The notes below the pieces were generated by a model. That model did no database searches and had not been told where the DNA came from. It was given only the letters and a program-made list of their open reading frames with translations. A DNA stretch of 64,000 nucleotides. Origin: Microglena sp. YARC (Eukaryota; Chlorophyta; Chlorophyceae; Chlamydomonadales; Chlamydomonadaceae). Below are positions 55,082-64,000 of this stretch, piece after piece; position 1 is the first letter of the stretch; every line of letters begins with the position of its first letter. The stretch lies in contig CM039466.1 of assembly GCA_022414725.1 (NCBI GenBank), positions 11,284,190-11,348,189 on the forward strand, written 5' to 3'. Both the position numbers and the translations under genes were made by a program.

Positions 55082-56957
55082 GTAGCAAGTCATATGGTGA
55101 AGGGTTAGGGTAAGACCTAACCTCGGTGCACGCCAGCTGTACAACCGACTGGCGTGGTCACAGGCACTAGCTGACAGGACAGGGTGGACACGTGGCTTCT
55201 AGCAGGTACCTACCAGGGTCCTCCAGGAGGCCCCCCAGCTTTGCTGCCTGAGACGCAACCAATTGTATAGCCTGCGTCCTGCAACGCTATGGACCCTTCC
55301 TTCTAGTCATTGCTGACTGAAGCTATGTAACCAAGTTCAAGTTCAAGTTCTGGTCAACGGACCCTCTTTACGTTGCGCCATGCGACGCAACGGACCCATC
55401 GACGCAGCGTCCTGAACAACCCTGGTACCTACGTGTGCCACAAGGTTCGGCAAGTCCGTTCGATAACAAATCCTGGTTGAGTAGGTTGAGTGATTGTTAT
55501 AACCCCTGGTTTCTGTGACAGTGACGGATCACACCGGAGGAAGAATTGTATTCTGCAGACTGTTGGACACCTTAAGGCATACAGTGATACAGGACCATGC
55601 AACAATCACACTTCCCAATTTCCCATTCATGGGTTTAAACCGGCTACGTGCGATCCCTGGTTTCCGTGGGTACCGGTTTCGCCCCAGGGGAAATATAATA
55701 GGAAGGCGGTGAGCAGACCAGTGTTGTCTGAACAACCGTGTAACTACCCAATCCAAAGTGATGAAGAAGAAGGTTCCTTACATGAAAGAATGTTAATACA
55801 AAATGCATACATATAGGCAGTACAAGTTGATGGATTGATGGACATAAAACAAGGCTAAGAGATAAGAGGAGCTAATAGGTATGGTGGATGGGGACACCAC
55901 AATACAAGCACTATGAGGACACCACTATACAAGCACTATATAATTGACGCATGCAGTTAATATGATACCAATGTGCAAGAACATCACCTCGAGTCAAGCC
56001 CTCTCTGATAATCTGGGATTTGTGTGGGTAGGGAAAATGTCTTAAGCCTATCTGGTTACCCCGACTGAACCAAAAGCACAAGTTTACTGAAGGATACATT
56101 CATATCTATAAACAGTTCATCAATGCTTTTTCTTTTTAGCCCTTCCTGTCACGGATCGGCAAGTCCTTTTAGCTTATTTGGCCTAGCCCTGAACTGTAAC
56201 ATACACACATACAAGAACATAACCATATGGCCCAGAGTATACCTTCTCTTTTCAGCTATGAGCAACAGCTTCTAGACAGCTCCCTAGGCTGGCTATTTAG
56301 CCAAACCTGACGCAAGCTAGTGCACCTTGAAGCTGACACAATCAGCTGTCTAAAACGGCTGCAACAGTTCAGTGTAGTCAAGTGGCTGGCTCAGGGAGCT
56401 GCCTAGAAGTTGGCCAGAAATGCCAAAGAAAAGCCCTGGCCCAGATTATAACTGCCAAGTTGCAGCTAACAAACATGGCAAACCTAAGCCCACAAGGAGT
56501 TCGAACCCTGTCACACTCCCTGGTTTCCGTGGGCATTGCACGGGGGGAAGTATTGTATTCTGCAGACGGTAAGACTCCGAATTGCCGGTGTATAGAACCT
56601 AGTAACAATTCTTCTCCAAAGCCCGCAACTCCCATTTCTGTCCTGAAGGGAAAATGATACTATGTACCAACATAGACTGTGGAGTTCAGGGGGTGGTGCA
56701 TAGGCCAGTGTGTGGGTGGGGATGAGTGGGGTGGGGTGAGCGGGGCGAGTGGGGTGGGGTTGGGCATAGCCGCATAGGCCAGTGCGTGCCTGCACTATTT
56801 GCAGAAATCAGCACCCTTTGCACCATCCCCAACAAGCAGACCTCATGGACTGGCCCAACAACAGTCAAAGCGCAGAACCCTTTGGATAGATGGATGACAC
56901 TCAACGGCTTCAAATCTTCAATTCCCATTGTTTGTGAGGAGATCTCCCACCTACTGT
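55082..56957. other. Repeat-rich region without a recognised gene
   Basis: Contains the second gcgtcctg/gacgcaac cluster (55230-55430) and ctgggctgctcacc-family relics in inverse orientation (55500-55700 and 56510-56580). A SINE-tail copy is at 56155-56215 and a palindromic gcagcttctagg element at 56265-56412. A ggggtgggg-rich stretch lies at 56690-56770. Short frames here match nothing known. Confidence 0.5.
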
Positions 56958-57165
56958 TCCTTTTTGGCGGGGCCCCCCTTCTGGGGGGGGGGGCAGTGTT
57001 ACCCATTTATCCGTTCGACGGATCATCCATCCATCTGACCGTGATGAAGCCTGACACGTCAGCCAACAGTCTCGTAACTAACTCGCTTCTGTTGCCACCT
57101 GTCGCTCCGTCGCGATCACTCTCCGCCAGTTTTTAGCGTCGCAGCGACGCTGCATATAACTTTTT
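56958..57165 (+). mobile_element. Miniature element with gcgtcgc hairpin end
   Basis: Runs from ttggcggggccccccttctg through catccatctgaccgtgatga agcc and cgtaactaactcgcttctgt to tagcgtcgcagcgacgctgc atataac. It aligns along its whole length with 11285-11503. Confidence 0.7.
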
Positions 57166-57177
57166 TGCCTACTCGTA

Positions 57178-57335
57178 GCAGCTTCAAGGCAGCTCCCTTT
57201 CCCGGTCTTGGGGGCAAACCTGAAGCTTGCTACTGTGTCTGAAAGCTAGCATGACGTGCGTTCCAAAGCAGCTACCATCTTTGGGATTGACCCACTGGCT
57301 GGCTGATGGAGCTGACTGGAAGCTGCCTTGAGTAA
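57178..57335. repeat. Palindromic gcagcttcaaggcagctccc element
   Basis: The ends gcagcttcaaggcagctccc and ggagctgactggaagctgcc are imperfect inverted repeats 120 bp apart, with gggattgacccactggctgg inside. Same family as 5810-6030 and 62430-62600. Confidence 0.6.
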
Positions 57336-57397
57336 CCCCAACAAGGAGCAGTTGAGGTAGCTCACCTGCACTCACTCTGAACTACTCTGGCTAAAAA

Positions 57398-57600
57398 GGT
57401 AAAGATAACGCCTGGTGGGGCGTGGTGCTAAGGGAACCCGTCGTACGCAGGTAGAGAGCGGTCTTCTACCTCAACTGGACAAGCTACCATCGCGGTTGAC
57501 AACGACCTGCAACACTAAGAGCGACCGTATGGGGAATCGAACCCCCGACTCGTCGTCCTCAAGCGATTTGGTCTACCACTAGACCAATGTACATCACTGA
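57398..57600 (-). mobile_element. SINE-like element, copy with best tRNA-like head
   Basis: Minus strand: the A box tggtctagtgg sits in a paired ggtc/gacc arm and the B box ggttcgattcc in a gggg/cccc arm. Both match the RNA polymerase III consensus and are spaced as in a tRNA. The acceptor stem does not close. The body continues with tcaaccgcgatggtagcttg and accacgccccaccaggcg and then ends, without the tail seen in other copies. Confidence 0.7.
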
Positions 57601-57779
57601 AAGGGGGATCACTTGTACTCACTCTGAACTACTCTCGCTACTGTACAACCGAGGAACCCACCCTACCACACACCGGTTTGTATGCTCCCTAGTTCCCGTG
57701 GGTATGGCACGAAGGATTTGGAATTTGTAAGGCAGTGAGCAGCCCAAGGTAGGCTTAAAAACCGTTTAAAAGGCCAGTC

Positions 57780-58200
57780 CAACCCAACTACACACCCATC
57801 TGCACAAATGTTGACTGAGCCTCCTAGCAAATGTTGGCTCCAACCCCATCTGCACAAATGCTGGCTGACCCTCCTTGCAAATGTTGCCTCCACTCCCATC
57901 TGCACAAATGTTGACTGAGCCTCCTAGCAAATGTTGACTCCAACCCCATCTGCACAAATGTTGACTCCAACCCCATCTGCACAAATGCTGGCTGACCCTC
58001 CTTGCAAATGTTGCCTCCACTCCCATCTGCACAAATGTTGACTGAGCCTCCTAGCAAATGTTGACTCCAACCCCATCTGCACAAATGTTGACTCCAACCC
58101 CATCTGCACAAATGCTGGCTGACCCTCCTTGCAAATGTTGCCTCCACAACCATCTGCACAAATGTTGACTGAGCCTCCTAGCAAATGTTGACAAGCAAAT
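57780..58200 (-). repeat. Minisatellite downstream of RAB6
   Basis: Compound tandem repeat of ccccatctgcacaaatgttg, actgagcctcctagcaaatg and tggctgacccttccttgca-like pieces, with a higher-order period of about 120 bp (the 57870-57990 block recurs at 57990-58110). It produces several false frames on the minus strand. Confidence 0.85.
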
Positions 58201-58269
58201 GTAGGAGGAAGACTCTGTAGAAGAAGGTGGATGCCCACTGTAGGGCTGCGGGAGGGGAAGCCTTGGGTC

Positions 58270-58742
58270 TAGTGTCACATTGGTTGAGTTGAGCTTAGCT
58301 CCACCACCTGGGCGATCTTGTAGGACTCCATGCCATGCCATGCCCCTTCGCAAAGCTCAGCAGAAGCAAGTGGATGCGGGAGGGGGAGCCTTGGGGTCTA
58401 GTGTCACATTGGTTGAGTTGGGCCTCACCTCCATGTTGCGCTCTTGTCGGACTCCACGCCATGCCGTGCACACATGCAAAGCTCAGCAGGAGCAAGTCGA
58501 TGCGGGAGGGGGAGCCTTGGGGTCTAGTGTCACATTGGTTGAGTTGAGCTTTACTTCAACCACCTGGGCGCTCTTGCCGGACTCCACGCCATGCCGTGCA
58601 CACATGCAAAGCTCAGCAGGAGCAAGTCGATGCGGGAGGGGGAGCCTTGGGATCTAGTGTCACATTGGTTGAGTTGAGCTTTACCTCCACCACCTGGGCG
58701 CTCTTGCCGGACTCCACGCCATGCCGTGCACACATGCAAAGC
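58270..58742 (-). pseudogene. Tandem copies of the 3' coding end of RAB6
   Basis: Four units of about 125 bp downstream of the stop. In the gene's sense each reads catggcgtggagtccggcaa gagcgcccaggtggtggagg taaagctcaactcaaccaat gtgacactagaccccaaggc and on to tgctcctgctgagctt, a diverged copy of the last 110 coding bases plus stop. The upstream half has diverged more (tggagtccggcaagagc for tggagtctgtcaagact) than the tail. Confidence 0.85.
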
Positions 58743-58883
58743 TCAGCAGGAGCAAGTCGATGCGGGAGGGGGAGCCTTGGGGTCTAGTGTCACATTGGTT
58801 GAGTTGAGCTTTACCTCCTCCATCTCGGCAGTCTTGACAGACTCCATGCCAGGAAGAGCAGCAGCAATCTTTCGGAACAGAGC
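58743..58883 (-). CDS. RAB6: RAB6-type GTPase, terminal exon
   Basis: 141 bases, phase 0 start after tgtccacgtag, encoding ALFRKIAAALPGMESVKTAE, then MEEVKLNSTNVTLDPKAPPP and ASTCSC before TGA. ALFRKIAAALPGME is the hallmark C-terminal helix of RAB6/RABH. The final Cys-Ser-Cys is the double-prenylation site that anchors Rabs in membranes. RAB6 controls retrograde Golgi-to-ER and intra-Golgi traffic. A gtaaag inside the exon might look like a donor, but reading through gives the proper CSC ending, so the exon continues. Confidence 0.9.
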   Translation of the reverse strand, partial: ALFRKIAAALPGMESVKTAEMEEVKLNSTNVTLDPKAPPPASTCSC

Positions 58884-59040
58884 CTACGTGGACACAAAGA
58901 TACTGATAAATGATTTTATTTTGTACAGGTTTAGGGTTTATATCCAATTTAGGGTTTAGGGCTTGTACAGTTCACGTACAGTTTTTGTACATAAACTTTG
59001 TGTTTATTGTACAATGCAATATATATATATATATATATAT
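58884..59040 (-). other. RAB6 intron, 3' part with TTTAGGG units and (AT)n
   Basis: Four TTTAGGG or tttagggtttaggg stretches at 58929-58961 resemble the plant/green-algal telomere repeat. They are followed by gtacag-rich sequence and an (at)n run at 59021-59040 into which the next element is inserted. Confidence 0.6.
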
Positions 59041-60087
59041 CCATAGGTGCCTAAGTCCGAAAACGCCCTAGTCGATACAAGAAAGTGATACAGAGCCGTA
59101 CATGGCCCAAACTGCTCGGAATCGAATTCTGTCAGGCTCATATTGTTCGCGGCGGTGTCAGCTATGCGCGCAGCTACTTTTCGTGCACGTTCGCATCTGG
59201 TCGCGAGCAGCCTTGTTCGGCAGGCCGGTGGCAGTACATCAGATGTGCGATAATTAGTGATACAAATCCAGATCGCGTCAGATACGAGGCCGCGCGAGCT
59301 ATTCCAAAGAAAAGTACCTCGGGACGAAAGGCTTATCGAACCCTTATTACAAGGTCGGAGGCTGCGCTTCAGCCTTGGCCTCGGAATCTACTGAAATAGC
59401 TGTACATCTCAAGATTTCACCTCCCTGTGGCCTACCACACCATGGCTCAGGATTAGGGTGTGTTTTCAATGATCTACCCCAAATCAAATACTGAGTTCAG
59501 ATGTGGATGTTTGAATACATTTTAAAAAAAAGTTTGTTTTTCGAATTTATTTTCAAAATAAAGTCGAATTTTGAATTTTTAAGTTTCGAAAAAAAAGAAA
59601 AAGTTGTTCTGCACGCTATATCTTTAGATAGAGCAAAAACGAGGCCCAAAATGTTTCAATTGGGGCTGTGCAACTCTGACCTAGACTTAGGACACCCACG
59701 AAATGTAAATAATCAGTGTTTTGGGGTCCGTACTCAACTGTACTGCCTGTGTACTGCCTTCCAAGACCTTCCAGAATAACTACTGGTAGTGAAAGACGTT
59801 ACACAACATTTGTACCCAGTGTTCTTTTTAAATGGTTTGTTTCGGTCGCGATAGGTTCCATATCAATTCCTACGTAAAACCCGTATCGACTTAGGGAACC
59901 CCATAGTAACAAATTAGCATGTTTCACTTGACCTGGTCCCCACCATTTGAGAAAACCCAAATCCGAGTATTTGTGTGTTGAACTGATGTGGTTGGGCAAC
60001 TTATTAGAAAAAAATCTTTGTTTTTGGACTTGAGGGCATAGGCTCAATCCATCCGCATCACTCAGGGTCTGACTTAGGCACCTATGG
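59041..60087. mobile_element. 1.05-kb element with perfect 17-bp terminal inverted repeats
   Basis: ccataggtgcctaagtc at 59041-59057 is exactly inverted at 60071-60087, and both ends abut (at)n runs. This fits a TA- or TATA-targeted DNA transposon, but the AT flanks hide the exact duplication. The interior has a 92-codon frame at 59501-59779 with no recognisable domain, so it is probably non-autonomous. It sits in the RAB6 intron between the last two exons. Confidence 0.75.
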
Positions 60088-60098
60088 ATATATATATA

Positions 60099-60137
<39 letters not shown>

Positions 60138-60564
60138 GGGGGGGCAAGAATACAGTTAGCAGACCGCATAATCGGAAGTTGTTATATTGACCCCTGGACC
60201 CCCCCCCCCCCCCCTTCCCCCTCCCCCCTTTGAGACCATCATATCTGAACACCCAGACAGTATAACATAGTGAAAGGGGGGTCCATGAGCATCATCTCGT
60301 CAAGGCCTTTCCAACCATACAACCAAAAGATACAAATATCAAGTTTGGACAAAGTTATTTAGATTTCAGTATTTTTACAACTTTCTTGAGCGCTCCGCAG
60401 TCGTCCGCACCCTTGGAGGAGATCACTAAGGTATGTAAAGGACTGAAGGCGCTATTTATCTGTCTACCGTATCTAACTTTATTATCATCATTATCATGGC
60501 TTAATCGACTCAACTTGTATTCTGGAGCCTGATGGTCTGCTCGGGTGGTGTGTGTGTGTGTCTG

Positions 60565-60603
<39 letters not shown>

Positions 60604-60778
60604 GGGGGGGGAGGGGGGGGGGGGGGGGGGGTCCACTGCTATTAATGATGCTTGCTTAATGGGGGGCAAGCACTTGTGTGTCTGATGGCTGTATTTTGCC
60701 ACAAGATTGTTGCTGTGTGTCTATGTGCGTGTTTTAAAGAGGAGGGGTGGACAGAGATAGAGAGAGAAACCAATGTAC
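60088..60778. repeat. Low-complexity stretch: (AT)n, poly-C, (GT)n and poly-G
   Basis: (at)n at 60088-60134 is followed by gaggggggggcaagaatac, a C-run at 60199-60215, a (gt)n at 60545-60600 and a G-run of over 20 at 60601-60632. The (at)n plus gaggggggggcaag unit recurs at 61433-61520, hinting at a small element with an AT microsatellite at its edge. Confidence 0.7.
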
Positions 60779-61060
60779 TTTCTCTATCATAGGGTTGACT
60801 ACATGAATGATTCTCTATCATAGGGTTGACTACATGAATGATTCTCTATCATAGGGTTGACTACATGAATGATTCTCTATCATAGGGTTGACTACATGAA
60901 TGATTCTCTATCACAGGGTTGACTACATGAATGATTCTTGTGGCTGACTGAGGGTGTTTCTATTTACCGGGCGTGTTCACTGTGGCTGACTGAGGGTGTT
61001 TATCTTTACCGGGCGTGATGACCGTGGCTGACTGATGTTGTTTACCGTGACTTGGTTTTG
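60779..61060 (+). repeat. Two short tandem repeats in the RAB6 intron
   Basis: Five 31-bp units of ttctctatcatagggttgac tacatgaatga (60779-60936) are followed by three about 44-bp units of gtggctgactgagggtgttt plus accgggcgtg (60938-61050). Confidence 0.9.
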
Positions 61061-61149
61061 TAACGGGGTTGTGAAACGGAGTAAGTTGCGTAACACCCTT
61101 CTACATAGAGATGGAAGGCTAGACCTCAGTTTTTTTTATATATTTATTT

Positions 61150-61300
61150 AGGCCTGGTTGAGTAGCTACTTGGGCTACTCAAGCCTGATTCCAGGATTGT
61201 TGCGTAAATGCGTAGCCCAGGACGGTCGGAGGGCAGCTCCAAACCCATGCGTAGCCATGCAACGCCGGAATGGCGACGCAGTAGCGATGCGTTGTCGGAA
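61150..61300 (+). repeat. Dispersed repeat with ctgattccaggattgttgc core
   Basis: Matches 10628-10775 from gggctactcaagcctgatt to gcgacgcagtagcga. Confidence 0.65.
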
Positions 61301-61427
61301 ATAAAAGTGCTAGACCTCGCCCACTTAATGTTATCGATACCAGAACACATGTCCTAGTGCCTACAAGAGTGTCTCTGTCCCCTTCTAGAAACAATCTATC
61401 ATTATCTATTGCGTCAACGTGTATTGT

Positions 61428-61432
<5 letters not shown>

Positions 61433-61501
<69 letters not shown>

Positions 61502-61560
61502 GAGGGGGGGGGCAAGGAAAAAGATTTCGTACCGCATGTTCGATATGGATAGAGAACCAC
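61433..61560. repeat. (TA)n microsatellite with GAGGGGGGGGCAAG flank
   Basis: A (ta)n run of about 68 bases followed by cgaggggggggcaaggaaaa and gtaccgcatgttcg. It parallels 60088-60160 (gcaagaatac ... gaccgcataatcgg). Confidence 0.75.
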
Positions 61561-61589
61561 TAGCAATAGTCGATACACAATACCACAAA

Positions 61590-61812
61590 TGTCATTAACA
61601 CCAAGGACATGAAATACATCACAAACATCACAAATGTCATTAAAACCAAGAACATGAAATACATCACGAATACCATAAACATCAAGAACATGAAATACAT
61701 CACCATCATCATTTACATCACAATTATCACAAATACCAAGAACATGAAATACATCACAAACATCATCAACATCACAAATATCGTAAACACCAAGAACATG
61801 AAATACATCACA
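61590..61812 (-). repeat. Tandem array just inside the RAB6 middle-exon donor
   Basis: About seven 30-45 bp units. In the gene's sense they are gatgtatttcatgttcttgg plus tgttnatgatntttgtgatg, starting some 10 bases after the donor gtaagtgtagcatgtgatgtatttcat. The founder unit thus appears to be the first intron bases. Confidence 0.8.
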
Positions 61813-61824
61813 TGCTACACTTAC

Positions 61825-61915
61825 CTTGATATTGAGCCCAGCCTTGGCACTGGTCTCGATGAAATTCACAGTGAATTCGCGAGCCTTAGCATCTCCCTCT
61901 TCAATTGAGACTTGC
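61825..61915 (-). CDS. RAB6: RAB6-type GTPase, penultimate exon
   Basis: 91 bases encoding (R)QVSIEEGDAKAREFTVNFIE then TSAKAGLNIK. QVSIEEGDAKA and FIETSAKAG are RAB6-specific in this combination, and ETSAK is the G5 box that contacts the guanine base. Acceptor gtgtgtgcag and donor gtaagt are canonical. Phase 2 in and phase 0 out fit the flanking exons. Confidence 0.93.
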
Positions 61916-61959
61916 CTGCACACACACAAATTGTAGAGAAGTTTACATTTCCCATCAGG

Positions 61960-62060
61960 TGAAAGCAGCACGGATTACGGATTTAGGGGGTTAAGGGTTT
62001 AGGGAGACTGCACATGATTTAGGGGGTTAAGGGTTTAGGGAGACTGCACATGATTTAGGC
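61960..62060. repeat. Duplicated 43-bp unit with TTTAGGG-like motifs
   Basis: gatttagggggttaagggtt tagggagactgcacat occurs twice in tandem, with a third gatttagg. It resembles interstitial telomere-like DNA but is not a regular telomere repeat. Confidence 0.7.
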
Positions 62061-62084
62061 ATGGGGCGTTGAATCCGTAAAAAA

Positions 62085-62315
62085 AAATGCGTCTTTGTTC
62101 TTGTCTGCACTTGTGGAACACGCAAGGAGTGTTTCGTAACAGACAATTGTTGTTGTGTGCGACGCGTCACGAATTGAGCGACTCCAGTACCACGCGCTGC
62201 CACCTGAACCCTGCAGAGTGCGGAGCCTGGGCTTCCATTTCTGACGACTTTAGCCAGACCCATGCGTCGCCATGCAGCGACAGAATGATGAGGCGTTGTC
62301 GAAACACAAGGCAAA
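62085..62315 (-). repeat. Dispersed repeat (gcgacgcgtc ... attgagcgactc), copy inverted to 63107-63265
   Basis: tgtgtgcgacgcgtcacgaa ttgagcgactc at 62156-62187 is the inverse of gagtcgctcaatttacgacg cgtcgcacaca at 63223-63254. The rest (gagtgcggagcc, ccatgcgtcgccatgcagcg) also relates to the 10628-10775 family. Both lie in the same RAB6 intron in opposite orientation. Confidence 0.65.
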
Positions 62316-62429
62316 CAGATAAGCACTTACATTAATCTACACTTAAGATGCTGTAAGCAATATATGACACGGTTCTGTGTACATGGACAAAAACAACCAG
62401 AGGGTTCATCCCGGCTAGTGATTATCATG

Positions 62430-62600
62430 TATATTTTTTCCCCTGTCTTTGGGCAAACCTGAAGCTAGCTGGTGTGCCTGGAATCTGACATAAAGGGCAT
62501 TTGAATGCAGCTGAGAGCTTTGAGATTGGCCTAGTGGCAGGCTAATGGAGGCCTAGTGGCAGGCTAATGGAGCTGACTAGAAGCTGCCATACGTAGCCCC
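62430..62600. repeat. Palindromic-element relative with internal duplication
   Basis: gggcaaacctgaagctagct and ggagctgactagaagctgcc match the element at 57178-57335. Inside, ggcctagtggcaggctaatg ga is duplicated in tandem (62529-62572). Confidence 0.6.
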
Positions 62601-63106
62601 AAAAAGGCGCTGACATAGGCCTGTGAAGCTACCATACAACTGCTTCCTGCATGTAACATACACGCACGTAACTGAAGTCAATTGGTTTAAAAGCACCTTT
62701 TATTAATTTAAAAATGAAGACTTAAATACAAGGTGCAGTCTAAGTTTTATTCAAGGCAGCTTTAGGCATCGTTTAAGGCAAAGGCGTAAGCTTAAAAAGA
62801 CGCCTAGACTAAGACCCGGTATCGTATACACACGTAATTGTGTGTGAGGGGTGGGTGGGGTGTGGGGGGGGGGGGGGGGAGGGGAGGGGGGGGGAGGGGG
62901 GGGGAGGGGGGGGTAAACTTAGACCACTTAGACTTCGACCCAGTATCGCTATGTGCAAGCCACCGGACTACCGGTACAGCTAGCAATGACATGTGGCTTG
63001 AGGCAAACTTCTATTAAGGCCATTGATGATGAGTACATTTTTCCTGCCCTGGTGCCCTACTGGACTCTGAATGCACTGTTTTTACCCAGCTTTCTTTAGG
63101 TCCAGT
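62601..63106. other. RAB6 intron, no gene recognised; G-rich run at 62850-62915
   Basis: Mostly unique sequence, except for a plus-strand G tract of about 65 bases broken by single A or T, with strong quadruplex potential. Confidence 0.6.
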
Positions 63107-63265
63107 TGTGTTTGCGAGGCAAGCCCGATTTCGGGATTGTGGCGTAGCACTGTATAGGACGGAGCGCCAAGTGCGGAGCCAAAGGGGGGTCGGGGGGCAG
63201 CGCGTTGCACTGGGGTCGCGCCGAGTCGCTCAATTTACGACGCGTCGCACACAAAATACAGTCAA
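63107..63265 (+). repeat. Dispersed repeat, copy inverted to 62085-62315
   Basis: Contains gcaagcccgatttcgggatt gtgg, agcgccaagtgcggagcc and the gagtcgctcaatttacgacg block. It is closest to 10628-10775 in its left half. Confidence 0.65.
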
Positions 63266-63315
63266 AATGTGCCTGCGGCTTGACAGAGTCTGGGGAGACT
63301 GACAATGCTAACTCA

Positions 63316-63775
<460 letters not shown>

Positions 63776-64000
63776 CCTCATCGTTCTGGGGAGGTAACTT
63801 TGCACCCTGGCTGGCAGTGTTTGAGGCCCTTCTGGCATGTAAAATTGCTTGCTGCTGCGGTAACATGAAGGCCTCAAGAATCATAAGGTAGAATATATGT
63901 GGGATGAGCGGTGCAAGGGCGAGAGCGCGCAGGTAGACGGAACGGTCATGACGATCTGAAGAAAGTCAAGTAGCTCTCAACAAGTGCCCGCAAACCATTA
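63776..64000. other. RAB6 intron, nothing recognised
   Basis: Unique sequence up to the window edge. No exon of the upstream RAB6 part is visible on the minus strand. Confidence 0.5.

Noticed and set aside
58800..58820. Donor site at gaggag/gtaaag in the last RAB6 exon
   Set aside because: Reading through gives VKLNSTN and an end in CSC plus TGA, the expected Rab tail. Splicing here would need another terminal exon, which was not found.

Overview
This window is nuclear DNA from a eukaryote, probably a flagellated alga or other protist. Genes are sparse and split by GT-AG introns. About three quarters of the sequence is tandem or dispersed repeat. A BBS6/MKKS-like chaperonin gene points to a ciliated or flagellated cell. 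Short TTTAGGG (plant/green-algal type) runs and many inserted elements are compatible with a repeat-rich green alga, but the lineage cannot be fixed from sequence alone. A 1,000-base assembly gap lies at 30905-31904.

Genes, left to right: (1) BBS6/MKKS-like chaperonin, minus strand, 3' end beyond the window edge (1-811). (2) An intact, apparently intronless PP2C protein phosphatase (2797-4014, +). (3) A phosphoinositide-specific phospholipase C (+). Five exons of its catalytic X domain were rebuilt by reading phase and homology: 8708-8850, 13712-13779, 18499-18599, 26939-27031 and about 30469-30604. It is lost at the gap. (4) A decayed Ty3/Gypsy-type LTR retrotransposon (about 31905-42480, +) with reverse transcriptase, RNase H, integrase and, unusually, a PHD finger and a possible Tudor-like segment. 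(5) A GHKL-ATPase-like gene (minus; exons 53929-52852 and 51675-50354) with three in-frame stop codons. (6) The last three exons of a RAB6-type GTPase (minus; 63420-63317, 61915-61825, 58883-58743) ending in the prenylation motif CSC. The rest is transposable elements, four of them with clear terminal inverted repeats, plus short dispersed families and satellites.

The most notable pattern is that the intron satellites are not random. In the PLC gene, and more weakly in the GHKL and RAB6 genes, the tandem array next to an exon is built from copies of that exon's own edge: acceptor plus first exon bases on the upstream side, last exon bases plus donor on the downstream side. Likewise, three unrelated genes (PP2C, GHKL, RAB6) carry degenerate copies of their last coding segment just downstream of the stop. 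This looks like recurrent local tandem duplication seeded at exon boundaries, a mode of intron growth that fills the gene with decoy splice sites. It is my leading candidate for something undescribed.

The genes do not form an operon or obvious pathway. PLC, RAB6 and BBS6 are all membrane-signalling or trafficking functions, but their proximity is probably incidental.
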